Source of the DNA: Marisa cornuarietis
Taxonomy: Eukaryota > Mollusca > Gastropoda > Architaenioglossa > Ampullariidae
Reading direction: 5' to 3'
Length of the DNA stretch: 64,000 bases
NCBI GenBank assembly: GCA_004794655.1
Contig: SMMW01000584.1
Span: 1,724,501-1,788,500, forward strand
Shown here one piece after another: positions 37,516 through 50,820 of this stretch (the first letter of the stretch is position 1; every line of letters begins with the position of its first letter). Both the position numbers and the translations under genes were made by a program. The notes beneath the pieces were generated by a model that saw only the letters and a program-made list of their open reading frames with translations, ran no database searches and was not told where the DNA came from.

Positions 37516-40483
37516 TATGAATGTAAAAATGTAACTGATTGGCAAAGAATGATAACTTATTTCGAATATTATTAGAATGTTCTTGTCTTTTTTCATGCAA
37601 ATGATGAAGCCTCTTGTACTGATTCTTGAAAACAGACCAAAACTATCCCAACCACCACATTTGCACACATCTCTGCAACACGTACTCACCTACTGATACA
37701 GATACTTGACGTGCACGTACGCACGCATGCATATTGCGCACACAGGGGGTTTAGATAGCAATATAATCGACAGAAAGATTGGTTCGGTTTGACAGATTAG
37801 AAAGGTGAACGCCATGGCAAGCAAAAGTCAAGGAATAAGAAGAAAAAAAGAGAGATTGGGAACGAAAAGGCAGCTCTGGAGGGGAGACAAGCCCGATGCG
37901 TGTAAAAGTGAAGCAAAGTAAAAGTCAGTCTATTTCTGCAGTCATCTGCTATTGCACGTGCGTAGTATGCCGTAGATGTGGATAGCATACTTTGTGTGAA
38001 TTCCTAAAGACACATATCTGGGTCTTGCACACAAATTCACAGGTCGACACTGAGTATTTAACAACTCAAGGAAATGGGACATATATGAACACATACTTTG
38101 TGAGCACAACACTTACACACGATAAACAACAAGCGAATGATGCCAATGCTTCTCCTTTCTGACAATCTGTCCTTCGGTAATTTTGTTTTTAAATCCTAAG
38201 GTGAACATTTCTACAACGAGAGCATACTTATCAAAAGATATTCTACAGCACATGCCATTAAGGTAGAAGTAAAACGCCCATAAACTGCTAAGTAAGTACA
38301 CAGTAAATGGTTGAGCGTGTCTAGACAGCACAGAAAGCAACTCTATCCTACCGCCGTCGTTACCTCCCCTGATACATCAGGTACCTATTACTGTCGAAGA
38401 GCTGCTAGGTGGTCAAGGGGAAGCTTTTCGGCCGCAGACCTTGAACCAAGAGCGACCATGCGTTTTACAGTCCCATTGCACGAGACACGAGGCTTCAGAG
38501 CCCTCACAAGTCAAAAACGACCTCACAACACCCCGTCCTACTTACCTGTGTGGAAGTCGATCGCAGACAGATGTACTTGCGAAAGGATGTCAACAGCAAT
38601 TGCATTCGCATCAGACGCGTTTGAAGGAAAAGAAGTCAATTGCTCGGCGCGTTTAAAACCGTATCAACAGAAGATTGCCTCATTCCTCTTCATTTCCCCT
38701 TCCTTGCCCTGTGTGCCTCCCTCCCATCTCCCACGAGCATAAATTGCAGACATAAGGATGCGCCGTTTTTCTCGCCGTGTCTCTCAAAATCACGTTTGGC
38801 GCGAAAATGGGGGCCGAGAGGCCGAGAGCAGATGACTGTACTCTTAAGGTCTCTGTGGAACGCCTGGGGTGCAAGACTACTAACATGCCAACCCTATGGC
38901 GTCCGGAGGTTTAATGTGCGTTTCATTTCTTGTTGCTTTCAGTTTTACAGTTATCTGAAAAACACGTAGATGTTGTGAGAAGAGAAGAAAAAGAGAGAAA
39001 CCAGATGCACGGAGTTCCTTTGGTGTTTTATAACATTCCTGGTATGCTCCGGGAAGGAAAAAAAGAAGAAAATGAACAAAACGCAAAAGAGAATAAATGA
39101 CATAAATAACAAAAGATAGGAAGGAATAAAAAATCAAGAGAGAGAGAGAGAGAAAGAAAGAATGAAAATAAAGAATCCTGAAATCTACGGAACTCAACAG
39201 AAGTTGATTCAAAGTGATTGGCGTGATATTGCGAATGCATTTTTGTCTAAGAGTTAGTTGCCAGCAGAGATACAATTAGGCTGTAGAGAGGTTCAGTCAA
39301 GATCTACCATGGTGCTTGTAGTACTGAAGAGAAGTTTCTCTTGATTTCCCCAGAGAAAAATTCCAGAACCATTTCAAAGGCGCCAGTTGAGCACTAACCG
39401 CCGCTGCTGCCCTTTCAAAAGCCCGACATCCAGAGCGCAGTCATGTTTATGGAGCTGCCACTCAGTCATTTTAACAGACACAAGGACTAGCGAGTTCCAC
39501 AGACCATTCGTTCTTAAAGGTGTACAGTCTAACCATTCTCACAGACCTGCCTGCCACTTGTTCTCATAGGCCTCAGCGCCAGGCACTTGTAGACGGACCG
39601 GTTACTCATTGTTAATGTTTTCTAATGACAGTCATCTTTAAAGACTTATTGTGACCTGTATAAATTTTACAAGACCTTTGTTGAGCACATGCCTAAATAA
39701 TAATAATAATAATGTATGTGTTTATATGAAAATTATTCTTTTTCATATGCCTACATTACAATCATTCGAAAGGTGAGTTTGCTTCTTCAAGGCTTATATT
39801 TACCATAACCGAGATTCAGGACAGCCTTTGTCTGTCTAGCCATTTCGCTAGAGATGTGTACATGTACTTTTGAAAAGGTTAACAGTAAAGAAAAAAAAAT
39901 CGAGTATGAAGGAAATACTTTGTCTTTTGATGCCACAGTTTTGTGAACTGTGATGATGACCATTGTCAATCTCATCTGCTCACAGAATAACGGCTGTGGA
40001 CACTATGTAATAGTGTCTCCGCAAGTTTGAAAAAAGAAACTTAATGCGTCGAAGCGAACATTCGAGTCCTTGAGTACTTTTTTTTTTAATATCCGACCCA
40101 TTGACGCCAATGGAGATTTTGAAGGAATCACCATGGTGTCACGCGCAAAGCTGCGTGAGCATACAGTGTCGCCACGTTTTCATAAAAACTTTAAATAAGG
40201 CATCACAGAGTCGCAGTGCTTCCATTTAGCTCTGTGACACATGCTAAGTGCCGGAAATTGAACTGCAGACGTCATCCGGCGTGGCATCCACAGGACAGCA
40301 CGAACTCATCATTAGGTTCGCATCCCGGTTTGACTGTAAGGGTACTCTGACGATCTTACAACCAAAGGATCTGTGTTTAGATTCGCTTTTATAGGACTTT
40401 GCTAAGAAATACGTGGTGAGAGTTTGATTGACTCCTTCGCGTGGTTCAGTCATAAACTAACTACTACAGTACTATTGTATTAC

Positions 40484-40769
40484 TTCCTTGAGCATTACTC
40501 CTAACACAGTCCACAATGCTAGTCCTTCTTACCCCCCTTCCCTCTTGCTATTTTACCCATCTTTCTCGGCAGAATCACTATATTTCTCTGTTCCTGTTAC
40601 TTGATGCCTTTTGTTTTCTGTTTCGTCGTCAGTACTGTCGTTACTTTCGTCCCTTTGTTCTGTATCTACTTAGTCCACATCTCTTCCCCGTTTTAAGCGC
40701 TAAGAGCATGCTCTCTATGAGTGTGAATATGCGCTATAAAAATCTTCACTATTATTATTATTATTATTG
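40484..40769 (+). mobile_element. CR1/L2-like LINE 3' end, copy 2
   Basis: Homology to the element at 3.4-3.7 kb starts at TTCCTTGAGCATTACTCC (the RT stop region) and runs through the 3' UTR. It includes AAGCGCTAAGAGCATGCTCT and ends in an (ATT)n tail at about 40750-40769. Only the last codons of the RT remain. It faces copy 3 tail-to-tail, 375 bp away. Confidence 0.85.
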
Positions 40770-41143
40770 TAAGCGTAGCTGAAGCGGAACACGCTTTCAG
40801 TATTGTCAGGACAGGTGATAATTCATTGACCATCTGGGAACATCACACGGTGTAATCAAAAGGACACGCACAGCACTAACAATTCTTTAAGTGTCAAATA
40901 ACAAAAGTATATTCAGTTTCGCTGTTATGTAAGTTTGTAAAAAGCCCTCTGGTTGGTTCATTTTTCGGCCATAATATGTAATAATCAGCTACAATTATTC
41001 CGGATGTAATAAAGGCCGTATGAGAACTGTAACCAGTTTGGTACTCATGCAAACTATGAACGATTTCTTGAGAGTGGAAACTATTACCTCTTACAACCCT
41101 AATACCAGTGTGTTCTCGTCACCAAACTCTTTCTGTTCCATTC

Positions 41144-41182
<39 letters not shown>

Positions 41183-41600
41183 AGATTTTTATAGCGCATA
41201 TTCACACTCATAGAGAGCATGCTCTTAGCGTTTAAAACGAGGAAGAGACATGGACTAAATGAATAGAACACGAGGGACGGAAGAATAAACAACAGTACTG
41301 ACGACAAACAGAAAACAAAGATAAAAAACACAAAAGGCACCAAGTAAAGGAGCAAAGAAAATACTGATTCTGCAGAGAAAGATGTGTAGAAAAGTCGCAA
41401 GAGGGTAAGGGGGGAGGGTAAGAAGGACGAGCATTGTGTGGACTGTGTTAGGAGTAATGCTGAAGGAAGAGGTGCGTTTTCAGTACAGATTTGAAGGATT
41501 CTCTAACAGACAATTTCAGTTTTCCACCATTTTGTGCCATTTCACTCGAACAGTCCGACTTCTTGTAATTAAATCTGCGTTTGACGGGGCACAAACTGTA
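41144..41600 (-). mobile_element. CR1/L2-like LINE 3' end, copy 3
   Basis: On the minus strand the frame ending near 41448 reads ...ESFKSVLKTHLFLQHYS then stop. It is followed by the same 3' UTR as copies 1 and 2 and a long (ATT)n tail (41144-41180 on the plus strand as AATAAT...). The upstream limit is uncertain; similarity to copy 1 is clear to about 41520. Confidence 0.83.
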
Positions 41601-42973
41601 AAGTGCGTTGCTGGACCTAAAAACTCGAATATGCCGTAGAAGGCGAAGTATATTCCGCGAGCTCTTTGCAGCAAACATAAAACTGCGCGAAACCGGCGTA
41701 GACTGCGTCAGGTATGTTTAAACAAAATGTCAACACGTGTCTCGTCTATAAAATAGGAAATGGAAACCTGCTAACAGTTAGTTTGACCCCATAATGCACG
41801 ACACGTGTTCTAATACGGCGAAAAGATTCAGTATTCAGTGCGGTCCTGTACTTTCTGTCGTCATGGCGTTAACAGTCACGTGATCTGTTCCCGGACGTAT
41901 GTGATCCTTCACTTCTATGGACTGCAAGTAACAAAATCTGGCGGCATCTCATGCATGCAGCTGACTTCTTTTCTGAGAGTCAAATTTCACTTTTATAACG
42001 TTAGATACTTTGGTTGTCGGTGACTAAGAAGTGTTTCACTATTCAACAAGTGGGCGCACAACCCGCCTATTCCCTCTACAAACTTGCACGTTTGCATGTA
42101 TGTTACGTCTGGATGTGTAAATATAGCTTTCGTGTAAAGAAAATTTGAGTCTATTATTTAACAGTGTGAAGTGTATTAAAGCTGGAACTTCGCAGAACAA
42201 ATTGGAACAGAATGGAATACTGTAGGATTAAAATATTTCGGATACCTCCAGAGATATTTATGCTGTAGTTTATTCACGCACGCACACGCGCGCGCAGACA
42301 AACCCATTCACCTTTGCTTGTGTGTGGTTAGGAGTGTGTCTGAATGTGTGTGTGTGTGTGTGTGTGTGCTCGTGTGCGTGAGTATGTGTGTTTACAGTGT
42401 GAGTTATGGGTCTAATACAGCAAGTTAATGCAGGGGAAAAGGGAAACATTTTGCACGGGGAAGTAGTTTCGGCTACAGCCGACCATGAAAATGTTCTCAT
42501 GAAAGCATAATGATCGGCTATTACTGGCAGAAAACAAGCCTGAAGATGGGAACCTCGCAAGGAAGACCTCATCAACATGCTGTTTGTCCTGGTAGCATTG
42601 CCGAGTCGCACGCAAACCAGCCTCAGGAGGCGGGGGGTCGAGCAGCATCTTTTGGCCGCGCGAAATCATTTGCACCATCGCAACGACACTGCTTCCCTGC
42701 AGGAAAGCTAGTTAAACGTAGCCTTGATTATTTATTTGAGTTTTTATTTTCTTTATTCGACAGTCGCAGGCATCTTTGCTCAGCTTGCTCACTTTCAAGC
42801 AAAGTTCCTCTCGAGCTTTCTGCAGCCTCGAACGTTCGAGATTTTGTGCTTTCCTTTGTCAGCGACTTTTGTTGGTTGTCTGTAAAATTAGGACAGGTCA
42901 CAGCCACGTTCTCGCGAGACTTTACGAAGTCTCAGCACGTGACGCGAGAGTTCGCAGCGCTAGCGAAGTCTTA

Positions 42974-43745
42974 AGGCCTATTCTCACGCTGCAATTTACC
43001 GCACATTGCAGGGTTTGTAGGCCCTGCTAGGCCCTTTCTGAGTTTTGCACACGGCTGGGTGGGGGCTTTGCATCAAGGTTTTCACGGATAGTACCCGATT
43101 CTATTTTCTTGCAGAGCCTGACCTACATTACATGGCTGTAGCCAATCGGAATGCTTGAACACAGTCGGCTCCCTTTTACCTCCAAATTAGAAAATGGCGA
43201 TGTGGTCAGAAGAAACTTGTACGAGTATTATTTGTATGTGGGAAAACTACCTGTGTCGTTTCGACACTGCCAATCCAGAGTATCTCAACCGAGATAAGGC
43301 CACGAATGGCTGAATTGAAATTGCTCGTGCTCTGGGCAGCCTCGATCAAATACAAAAGTTCCTCAAACGTTGCAGACGACATTCGCAAAAAAGCGTCTGC
43401 ATTCTCTCCGAGTCTTCCGAAGATATTTCTTTTAGAGGACATGAAAATAAGGCAACTAAGCGACTCCTTCGCGCTACCCACCCCTCACCCACATCTTTTT
43501 TTTCTTCTTTTCTCTCTCCCTACTTCATCAGACAATATTATTAACGTAGCAGCAGTAGCTTCCGAAAGTATCTGATTGTCTGCCATTCTTGTCGACTACC
43601 CACAATGCGCTGCGCGGATGACGTCACCTCGCAGGACACTAGCGAGTGGACGCTACGTGAGAGTAGAACGGTGCTGCAACGCTGCCTAGCAGGCAAAATC
43701 TTGCACGTGCAAACCCTGAAAACACTGCAGCGTGAGAATAGGCCT
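42974..43745. mobile_element. PIF/Harbinger-type DNA transposon, internally deleted
   Basis: The terminal inverted repeats are AGGCCTATTCTCACGCTGCA at 42974-42993 and its exact reverse complement at 43726-43745. Weaker inverted similarity continues inward for about 40 bp (CAGGGTTTG and CCTGCTAGGC blocks). TTA flanks both ends (42971-42973 and 43746-43748), the 3-bp target duplication typical of PIF/Harbinger. At 772 bp it is too short for a full transposase plus Myb-like gene, so it is non-autonomous. Confidence 0.88.
43206..43586 (-). pseudogene. Harbinger transposase N-terminal remnant
   Basis: An ATG at 43586 begins a short acidic/basic start followed by MWVRGW near 43480. A frame at 43206-43481 then gives FLRMSSATFEELLYLIE and SAIRGLISVEILW. 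These match the order at the start of PIF/Harbinger nucleases (W..R, FLRMS...F..LL, then an ISxEERL-like block). Frame breaks separate the pieces and the DDE catalytic part is absent. This is a relic inside the inverted-repeat element. Confidence 0.72.
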
Positions 43746-46472
43746 TTAAGGACTTTTTGCCAGGACCCCTGTACAGCCTTAACTGCCAAAGCGAGGAAGG
43801 AACGATAACCATGGAGAGCGCTGGCAGAATTATCTTTGCATAGAATCCCTGTGCAGAGGGGGGTCAGACGTTAATGCTTTGCAAGAAGCTTCTGCTCACA
43901 GCAGTAGTTTGTGCTTTTAAGCTGGGGTGGGGACGAGGGTTTGCAAATTATTTCAAACGTCAGTACTCAGAATGTTCTCTATTCAGTTTGACAAACCATT
44001 CTTTTGCAGTTTCTAGTCTCAGGACCAAGGCTACCTGAGCTCTCCTCCTTTGCTCTTCCAAAAACGAAAACAGCCTTTTCTGGCAAACGTCCTAATGTGA
44101 TAAAACTGTCTGACATAAGAAAATGACTTGCAAGATGTCCTATCTTGTTTTATTTTTTTAGGGCAACTTGTCATTTCCCCTCTCTCAATAAAAACACTGG
44201 TGATAAGTTATTAGATATTTAAATATTATGTACTTCAACATATTTCATGCAGAGTCGATTTTTAGCCAGTTTTTAAGTGTACTCGGAACTTGTATTGCAT
44301 ATAGGAGTGACAGACTGGTAGATATTTTAATATTTTTTCCTCTTGCAAAACCTGCGATTTCGCTTCTGTGGAGCATCTTAAAAAAGCTCAGCAAATTAAA
44401 TCTTCAAGTAGTTCGTCTTTTTATGCTGACCTGTTCCTGATCCTAATCCAAGTTTTTTCTCTCTTTTCGCCCCCTCCTCTTTCTGGTTGCGTTCTTCTCT
44501 TCAAAAACATTTCTTTTATTAAATATTCCAGCAAACGCCGCAAGTGGTCTCTGTGCGTGCGAACGCGTGCGCACGTCTGGTTCCATCCCTATGCACTCAA
44601 AGAAGCAGGGTTGTATAGTGACGTTCTTGGCAATTTTTGTCGCTGCATTTTTTGTAGCTGACGACAGACCCTGTCACGTGCATTATAACTGCAACAGTGA
44701 ACAGTAATCGGCTCCTTTGGAATCCCTTGTAACTGTGATGTCACGTGACAAAAGCCGATACATCATATTTAAAGCACTCTTATCTCTGCTTCTTGTTTTT
44801 GTTTCTTGATTAATGCTGTAGTTTCCATAAGGCCTTGGACCGGAAAGGATAGTAGTGTAGGAACGCAAACGTGTGACGTGCTAAAAACAGTAATTAAGAC
44901 GATTAAAGTTTTTTTTTTGATAGGCCATATCATTACCGTATTTAAATAATGTGGAAAGTTTACTGAGAAATCAATAAGGGCGCGTTTTTGGAAATATCTT
45001 ATATGCGAATCATACAAAAATCAATGTTGATGAGGGAAGGGTCTATTAACAGGTGTATGACTGCGCTTCTAATGCGCTTTTTCGATATACTTTGCTCAAA
45101 ATAATCTAAGAGGTCTCTGCCCATATACTTCACTACATTTTACCTAACGACCACGGATTACCGTCCCCAAGCTTTTGGCCTCCAAATTTAATATTATCAA
45201 ACATTCAGTTGTCACCCCAAAGTAAAATCATCTGATCCTGTACAATTTTCTGATCAAACCCGCTGATTTTGGACAAAATCCTATCTCAGATCTTTCACCA
45301 TCTCAGTTAATTCTCTTATCATATTCCAGTTCATGCTTTTAAAGCACATGCCTCCCTCCCCACTTTAAAGCCGGAATCCTTATTAAATCCAGATAAAATT
45401 TTTGTATTGTTGATTGCTTTGAAAGTCGCTTCTGGCTGCTAGTCTTGATAAAACGCGTTTTTCAAATTATTCAATATCCTTCCCCGATAATTTTTTGCGT
45501 TCATTGCATTGTGGTGGTAGTTCACACAATCAAGAGTTCGCAAAATTGGCGAAAATAAGGAAGAAAAAGCCCACACACTTTGGTGACTTAACCATGTTAC
45601 CTCACTAAACACCAATTTCTCGAGAGGGCAAGATGGCAACCGAGACTTCAGAGACCACGTTATCTTGGACGAGTTGGTGTTGCTTCAAACAAACCCCTCA
45701 TCTGCTCCCCCATCCCGGAATATTGATAATTAATCTTTCAATGGAAGTGTTACTCAGGGCTCACCTGGGACGCCATATGGAAAGTGTGTTTACAGAATTA
45801 ATATCGGCGGGAAAAGAAGATTGACTTCAGTTGCCGCTTTATAGGCGTTATGATGCCATCTCTCCATCAGACTTTTACCGACTTCTCTGTGCTCAAAAAG
45901 TGTTTGCAGACTGGCAAGGAAGATAATTCTATGGAAATGAAGCCTCTCCTGTCGTCTCGGTGTCTAGCTTATAAGGCTAACACAGAATTAACATCGAAGT
46001 TTACTTCACCTTGTAGCATCATCACATCTTTATTTATGATCGCTTTCGCAACTGAGCAGCTTTAATGACAGCACGTCACTCCACTCAGCTCCACTCACAG
46101 CTGTGCCTTTATGAGGCAACTTTCCGGCGCCAGGTTTAGCTCCGCTTGCTGTTCTACGCATGCGCAAGCACATTCGTCCAGGAAGTCAGTTCGTCTTTCA
46201 AACAGTGTTATCTCGCAGTTTTCTTTTGCTCTCGAGCACCAGAGCTTTTGTTCATAGCAAACACGATGTCTCTATGTGACGTTTTGGTGGTAAATGGAAG
46301 ATGATGTTTCTTAATGCAATCTTTTGTGTCGTGAGGAGAAAATGATAGAACTGATCACAAATGACTGGAGCAGACGGATAAAAGCTTTTTTGTAACAAAG
46401 AAAAAAAAATCAGTCTAGCGTTTCTTTTGAAACGAAACGCGAGTCTATGTGGGGGCCAGAACACGTTCTTAC

Positions 46473-46620
46473 CTAATCAACCAGCGCTCGTGTGTCTGTT
46501 TGGCGCACAGCACGTAAAACACAGTCAAATCGCTGTGATGATAGCTTTTTCCTCACATGGGAGGATTTAGGAAGTCTCGGAAGGCGCGCGCACCCTATTG
46601 GCACGTGCTACTCGCTCCAC
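46473..46620 (-). promoter_or_regulatory. Candidate minus-strand promoter and first exon
   Basis: On the minus strand a CACGTGCCAAT box (46597-46607) and a GCGCGCGCC run precede, by about 125 nt, GGTTGATTAG followed by GTAAGAACG (donor at 46472). It could be the non-coding first exon of a gene read leftward, possibly even the distant receptor gene at 18 kb, but nothing in the sequence proves the join. Confidence 0.25.
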
Positions 46621-47049
46621 CCTCAGACGAACTGACGCTTTGGAGTTCCTTGCAGCGCGACCTGGCAGGTTATGGAAAACACGGAGCTGGATTATACATG
46701 GGACTTTCATTGTCTTTGTTTTTTTTTTAAATTATTTTTTTAGCCATCATGATGTATGTATTGTTATTCGTGTGTTTATGCATTCCATTTTACGGTGGAT
46801 ATTTCAAGCGCAGTATGTCGCTTTTTATGCTGGCAAATGGTATGCATTGTTATATGGGTTCTTTTTCTTAGATTTGTGGTCTGCTGAGAGAAGACATGGT
46901 GTTCAGAAAACCTGAAGCAGACATAAGCATAGAAACAGAGATGACAGTACCAGTGTCTTTAAATTCACTCACTTTAAACCCTTTGGTTTTCATATCAAGA
47001 TTGTTAGCCACTGCACTGGTCACCACATGGGAGGATTTAGCAGGAAACA

Positions 47050-47250
47050 GGAGAGAGAGAGAGAGAGAGAGAGAAAGGTGGTAACAGAGAGAGGCTCAAG
47101 ACTTTTATTGTTAAGCCATCGACCCATACAACTGGATTCGTGAGCTTCCCACACAAGAGTAACCACGCCATTCCATTGTGAAAATATTAGAGAGAGAGAG
47201 AATGAATAAGCTAGAGGCGAGGTTTCAAAGAGAGAGAGAGAGAGAGAGAA
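47050..47250 (+). repeat. Two (GA)n tracts with flanking GAGA-rich DNA
   Basis: GA tracts lie at about 47051-47074 and 47229-47250. Shorter GA tracts occur at 22970-22987 and 36249-36262. Confidence 0.85.
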
Positions 47251-48090
47251 AGACAAAGAGAAAAACAAGAACTACATTTTAGACTAAAAACTTCATTCTA
47301 TGCCTCGTCCTAGAATTTAATAAGTTCCTCTTCACAGCAAATACAAATAATGATCATAGACGTTGATTGGTTTACAAAAATGTCACGTAAGTGAAGTAAT
47401 ACACTTTAAAATTAAAATAAAACCCGAAATGTTCAGTGGACTTCAGCAGGTGCTGCAAAGGTTAAAAGGAAAATGAATAAGATTACAAAGCAACAGTTTA
47501 CTAAAATAAGGAAATTATGCCAAAGGCGAAGGTACAACTTTTCATTCAACTTTTTAGATTTTAACAGACGTTCAACAGGCAAAACAACAACGAAAAAAAA
47601 AAAGAAAAAGATATGCAGACTTCCCAGCTTATCTTCTTCACCTCATCAGGGGGAATTTTTTTCACTGTGAGGGCTTGCAACGCCAAAGGGTTAAAACAAA
47701 TGAAACAAAAGGTTACCTCAAATTGTAGAACTGCCTTCTTAGTTGAACTGGGAAACGTACTATTGGCATTTCCGTTGCAGACGAAGGAGTAGTAGGGCAT
47801 GTTGCTGGAGGCGTTCCCAATTTGACGTGTTTACTTGCTTGGTATAATTATCGGCCATTACAGGGGAGATCAGTGGATGATAATCGACGAAGGGCAACTC
47901 AGAAGGTAAACAAATTGTTGTTACCGTGCATTCGACTGATGCAGGTGCCAGCAAATCTGCAAGGGGAGAGTAAGAAAAGAAGAAATGGAAAAGAGAGTAT
48001 GAGAGAGGATAAGAGAGGGGTATGGGCGGGGTAGAGACCTCTGACCCAGGAAACAGGTGCACCGTCGGCGTGACCACTGATGGACGAGAC

Positions 48091-48199
48091 CTGAGCCAGC
48101 TAACGTCGGGAAGAATGATCTTGGAAAGCGCCAGATTTATCTCTCGGTAAGTTTGGTCAAAAAGGCAGGCCCCACAGATCTCAGGTAGAAACATGTTGG
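48091..48199 (-). CDS. Candidate 109-bp exon, unrecognised protein
   Basis: The acceptor is CTCGACATTATTGTAG and the donor CTCAG|GTCTCG. The frame reads NMFLPEICGACLFDQTYREI and continues to SWL. Phase 1 in, phase 2 out. The frame is open beyond both ends. The family was not recognised. Confidence 0.3.
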
Positions 48200-50226
48200 C
48201 TACAATAATGTCGAGGCATGTGACGACAACGAAGCGGGTGACTGTCAGCGAAGCCTTTCACGTCCGGCGCACATAAGACGTAAACAACGTGGCTGCCACG
48301 GAACTATGCCTAGAATGGCGACTGGGTTCGGCAAGTCTCTAAGGGAAGTAGAACTAAGTTATTGCCCCTTCCTTCCCTTGGGGGCGCTTTTGATGGCAGC
48401 CGTATGCATGCTTCAGAAAGGATTCCACCATCCCTGAATGCACTCGCGCACGTAAAAAGCAACAAAAAAGCATAATGAATTACAGGTAACGGCAGATGGT
48501 AGTTAATAGCTCTCTCTATTAAAACATTTCTATATGAGAATGCATTGGACAATGTCCTGCTTTGGCTAGATCATAATTATCACTTTAACTGGCCTGGAGA
48601 TGTCTAATTTTCCGTGACATTGTGCTCGGCACGGCAAGCTTTGGTTTTATACAGTGAGACAAATGTACAAAACTAGGAAGGTCTCCAGCGCTCGTAGTTC
48701 AAGACTTACCCATTCAGTTTTGATCTTGGAATTTGGGAATCTGAAAGTAGTTGAACTTTACAGTAGCCTTCTCATATGTAAATCTGAGAAAGGGAGGAAA
48801 AATAGGCCAAAGCTTTCGCCAGGTATTGGTCAGCTGCAGCTGGACTGGTGTCACTACCCTACAATGCATTCTGTGCAGTACAACAGGGTGCAGCTCACCT
48901 TTGTTCACTGCTGTGGAGATGCAATACGCAACATCTTAAAGTGCACGTTCAGAGAATATAATAATTTATAGTGCGATATCATATTAAGACAACATTGTCC
49001 TCTCTCCCAAAAACCAAGCCAACAGAAAACAAACAACATTTTAGTTCATCAGTAAAACTGAATAGCTGCCAATAACCTTTTGTTTCTCTATATTATGCTT
49101 ATCTGTAACTATTTGGAACAAACTGTTCTGTTGGTTCACCGGTGGCTCACGGCGCGGTCACAGCTAGCTCGCCAAACTTTCAAAAAGAAATAAAATACAA
49201 AAAGACAGGTTGGGAAAAGCCCCTTACGTTGCGAACACAAATAGCTGCCTGGACATTTTGCAGTGAATGGTCTCTCAATAGTGCCAGTTGTCTGAGTAGA
49301 GTCTTCCTTGTTGACTTCTCAGTTTAAATCATTACTAACATTAACAAAATAAATTCTGTTAAACGTACAGAGAGACGCGCAAAATCTTGTGCCCAGAATG
49401 TAAAACATGAGAATAAGGATTTAAAATGAAAAGAAAAAAAGATAGATAAAATGAGTGTCTGGTGAGATCTCCGTGGCTGGATGGACACACTAATTTTTAT
49501 TGGAAGATCCAAATGTCCTTTTTTCTTTCCAGTTGTCTTGACAGCCAACTTTTGAAACAAACCAAAGTGACAGAAATTCAATACTCCGACCCAAGAGTGC
49601 AGCCTTCTTATCTTACTCATCAGGAACCTCCCTAAAAACACAGGAAATCGCTGCTGGCGTCTTTTAATAAACTGTCTTTAAAAATAGAGGACCTGTGGAC
49701 ACACGAATGTGCAGTGGTTACAAGAAATACTTTCACCTGTGATGAACTGGCTTCTCTTTCCGGTGGAGAATTTATCGAATACTTCCTTTTTTTCTTTAGC
49801 ATTTTCTATTCTTCTTCATATTCTTCTATTCTTCATCATCACCATCATCATTTTTTAGCAGTAAACTGCCAGCTTTGTTTTTTGTTTTTCAAGCGATGAT
49901 TCACTTCCGCACAATCCCAGCATCCTCCTAAGCCAGGCGAGATCACAATGCCTCATGAAACAGTCTTCAACGGCGCTGACAAAGAAAAGAACGGAAGCTT
50001 CGCCACAGATTAGCCTTATGTCTGACCTTCATCAACATGATTTTTTTTCCTGTTATGCTGAACACTGGATTAACGCCATCTATGATCGTGTTTATTTCTT
50101 GCTAGTTTCATTATCAGCAACAAAAATGTAACCAAAACCACGTTAGCTCCCCGAGCTTACTATTATCACAAAGCTAGTTCTGCGCGAATAGTTCTGTGAA
50201 TCAAACGCACGCATGCACACACGCAG

Positions 50227-50227
<1 letters not shown>

Positions 50228-50292
<65 letters not shown>
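50228..50292 (+). repeat. (CA)n microsatellite
   Basis: This is a CA tract of about 65 bp with GCACAC variants after it. Confidence 0.97.
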
Positions 50293-50302
<10 letters not shown>

Positions 50303-50639
50303 ACATATACACACTTTCTCATGCTTTAAAGCAGTCAAACAAATTCGGGGTTTGTATTGTTGGTAAAAGCGACACTGGACCGTGCTCTAAACGGGGCTCT
50401 CACACACGCATACAAATGCACACATCTTCTAATTGTAACATTTTAATGAGGAGTGCTCGCGGTTGCTTGGGAGGCGTGCGTGAACATGTATGTGTGACCA
50501 CGCCCGCGCTGCACTCATCTGACTTTTTCAACAAAACGAAAAGGGAAGACCAACGATTAACACACTATCTAAAGGAAAAAAAGAGAACTAAACCGAACGA
50601 GAGCGATGATGATATGTTCTACTAGAGTGTCCTGCACGA

Positions 50640-50820
50640 GCGACCCGTATCAAGGACACTGCCGCGTCACTGTCACTTATCTGCCACGCTCCTTTCACGA
50701 CGGTCTGGTCCACGAGGTTGTTATAGCAGGGAACTGTTGCCTTGATAAGTGAGGTATGGCGATGGCGAGAATAAGGAATCACAAAGTCTAACAATATGTC
50801 TGTGGCCACGAACACGAAGG
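50640..50820 (-). CDS. Candidate exon, unrecognised protein
   Basis: After acceptor CATCTGTTCAACAG the minus strand reads FVFVATDILLDFVIPYSRHR and continues to KGAWQISDSDAAVSL. Incoming phase is 1, the same as the candidate at 48.2 kb. The donor is not clear. The family was not recognised. Confidence 0.28.

Larger units (their letters stand above)
34716..40483. other. Mostly non-coding interval with a CpG-rich island
   Basis: Besides the trinucleotide tracts at 35.1 kb, the CpG-rich candidate promoter and the TG tract at 37.5 kb, I see only unassigned open frames. One at 36838-37200 minus is cysteine-containing with an FVLEAVVLFFLL hydrophobic run. One at 38311-38742 plus has no recognisable domain. 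Confidence 0.45.

Noticed and set aside
38311..38742. 143-codon plus-strand frame with a DTSGTYYCRR segment resembling an immunoglobulin-domain end
   Set aside because: Only a short stretch resembles that motif. The first cysteine and tryptophan of the fold are not present at the right spacing, and no splice support was found.
40241..40440. Box B-like GGTTCGCATCC suggesting a tRNA or SINE
   Set aside because: No matching box A at the right distance and no tRNA stem arrangement.
42510..42974. 154-codon plus-strand frame ending at the Harbinger border
   Set aside because: No recognisable domain, atypical composition, and it stops at the transposon edge. Probably chance.
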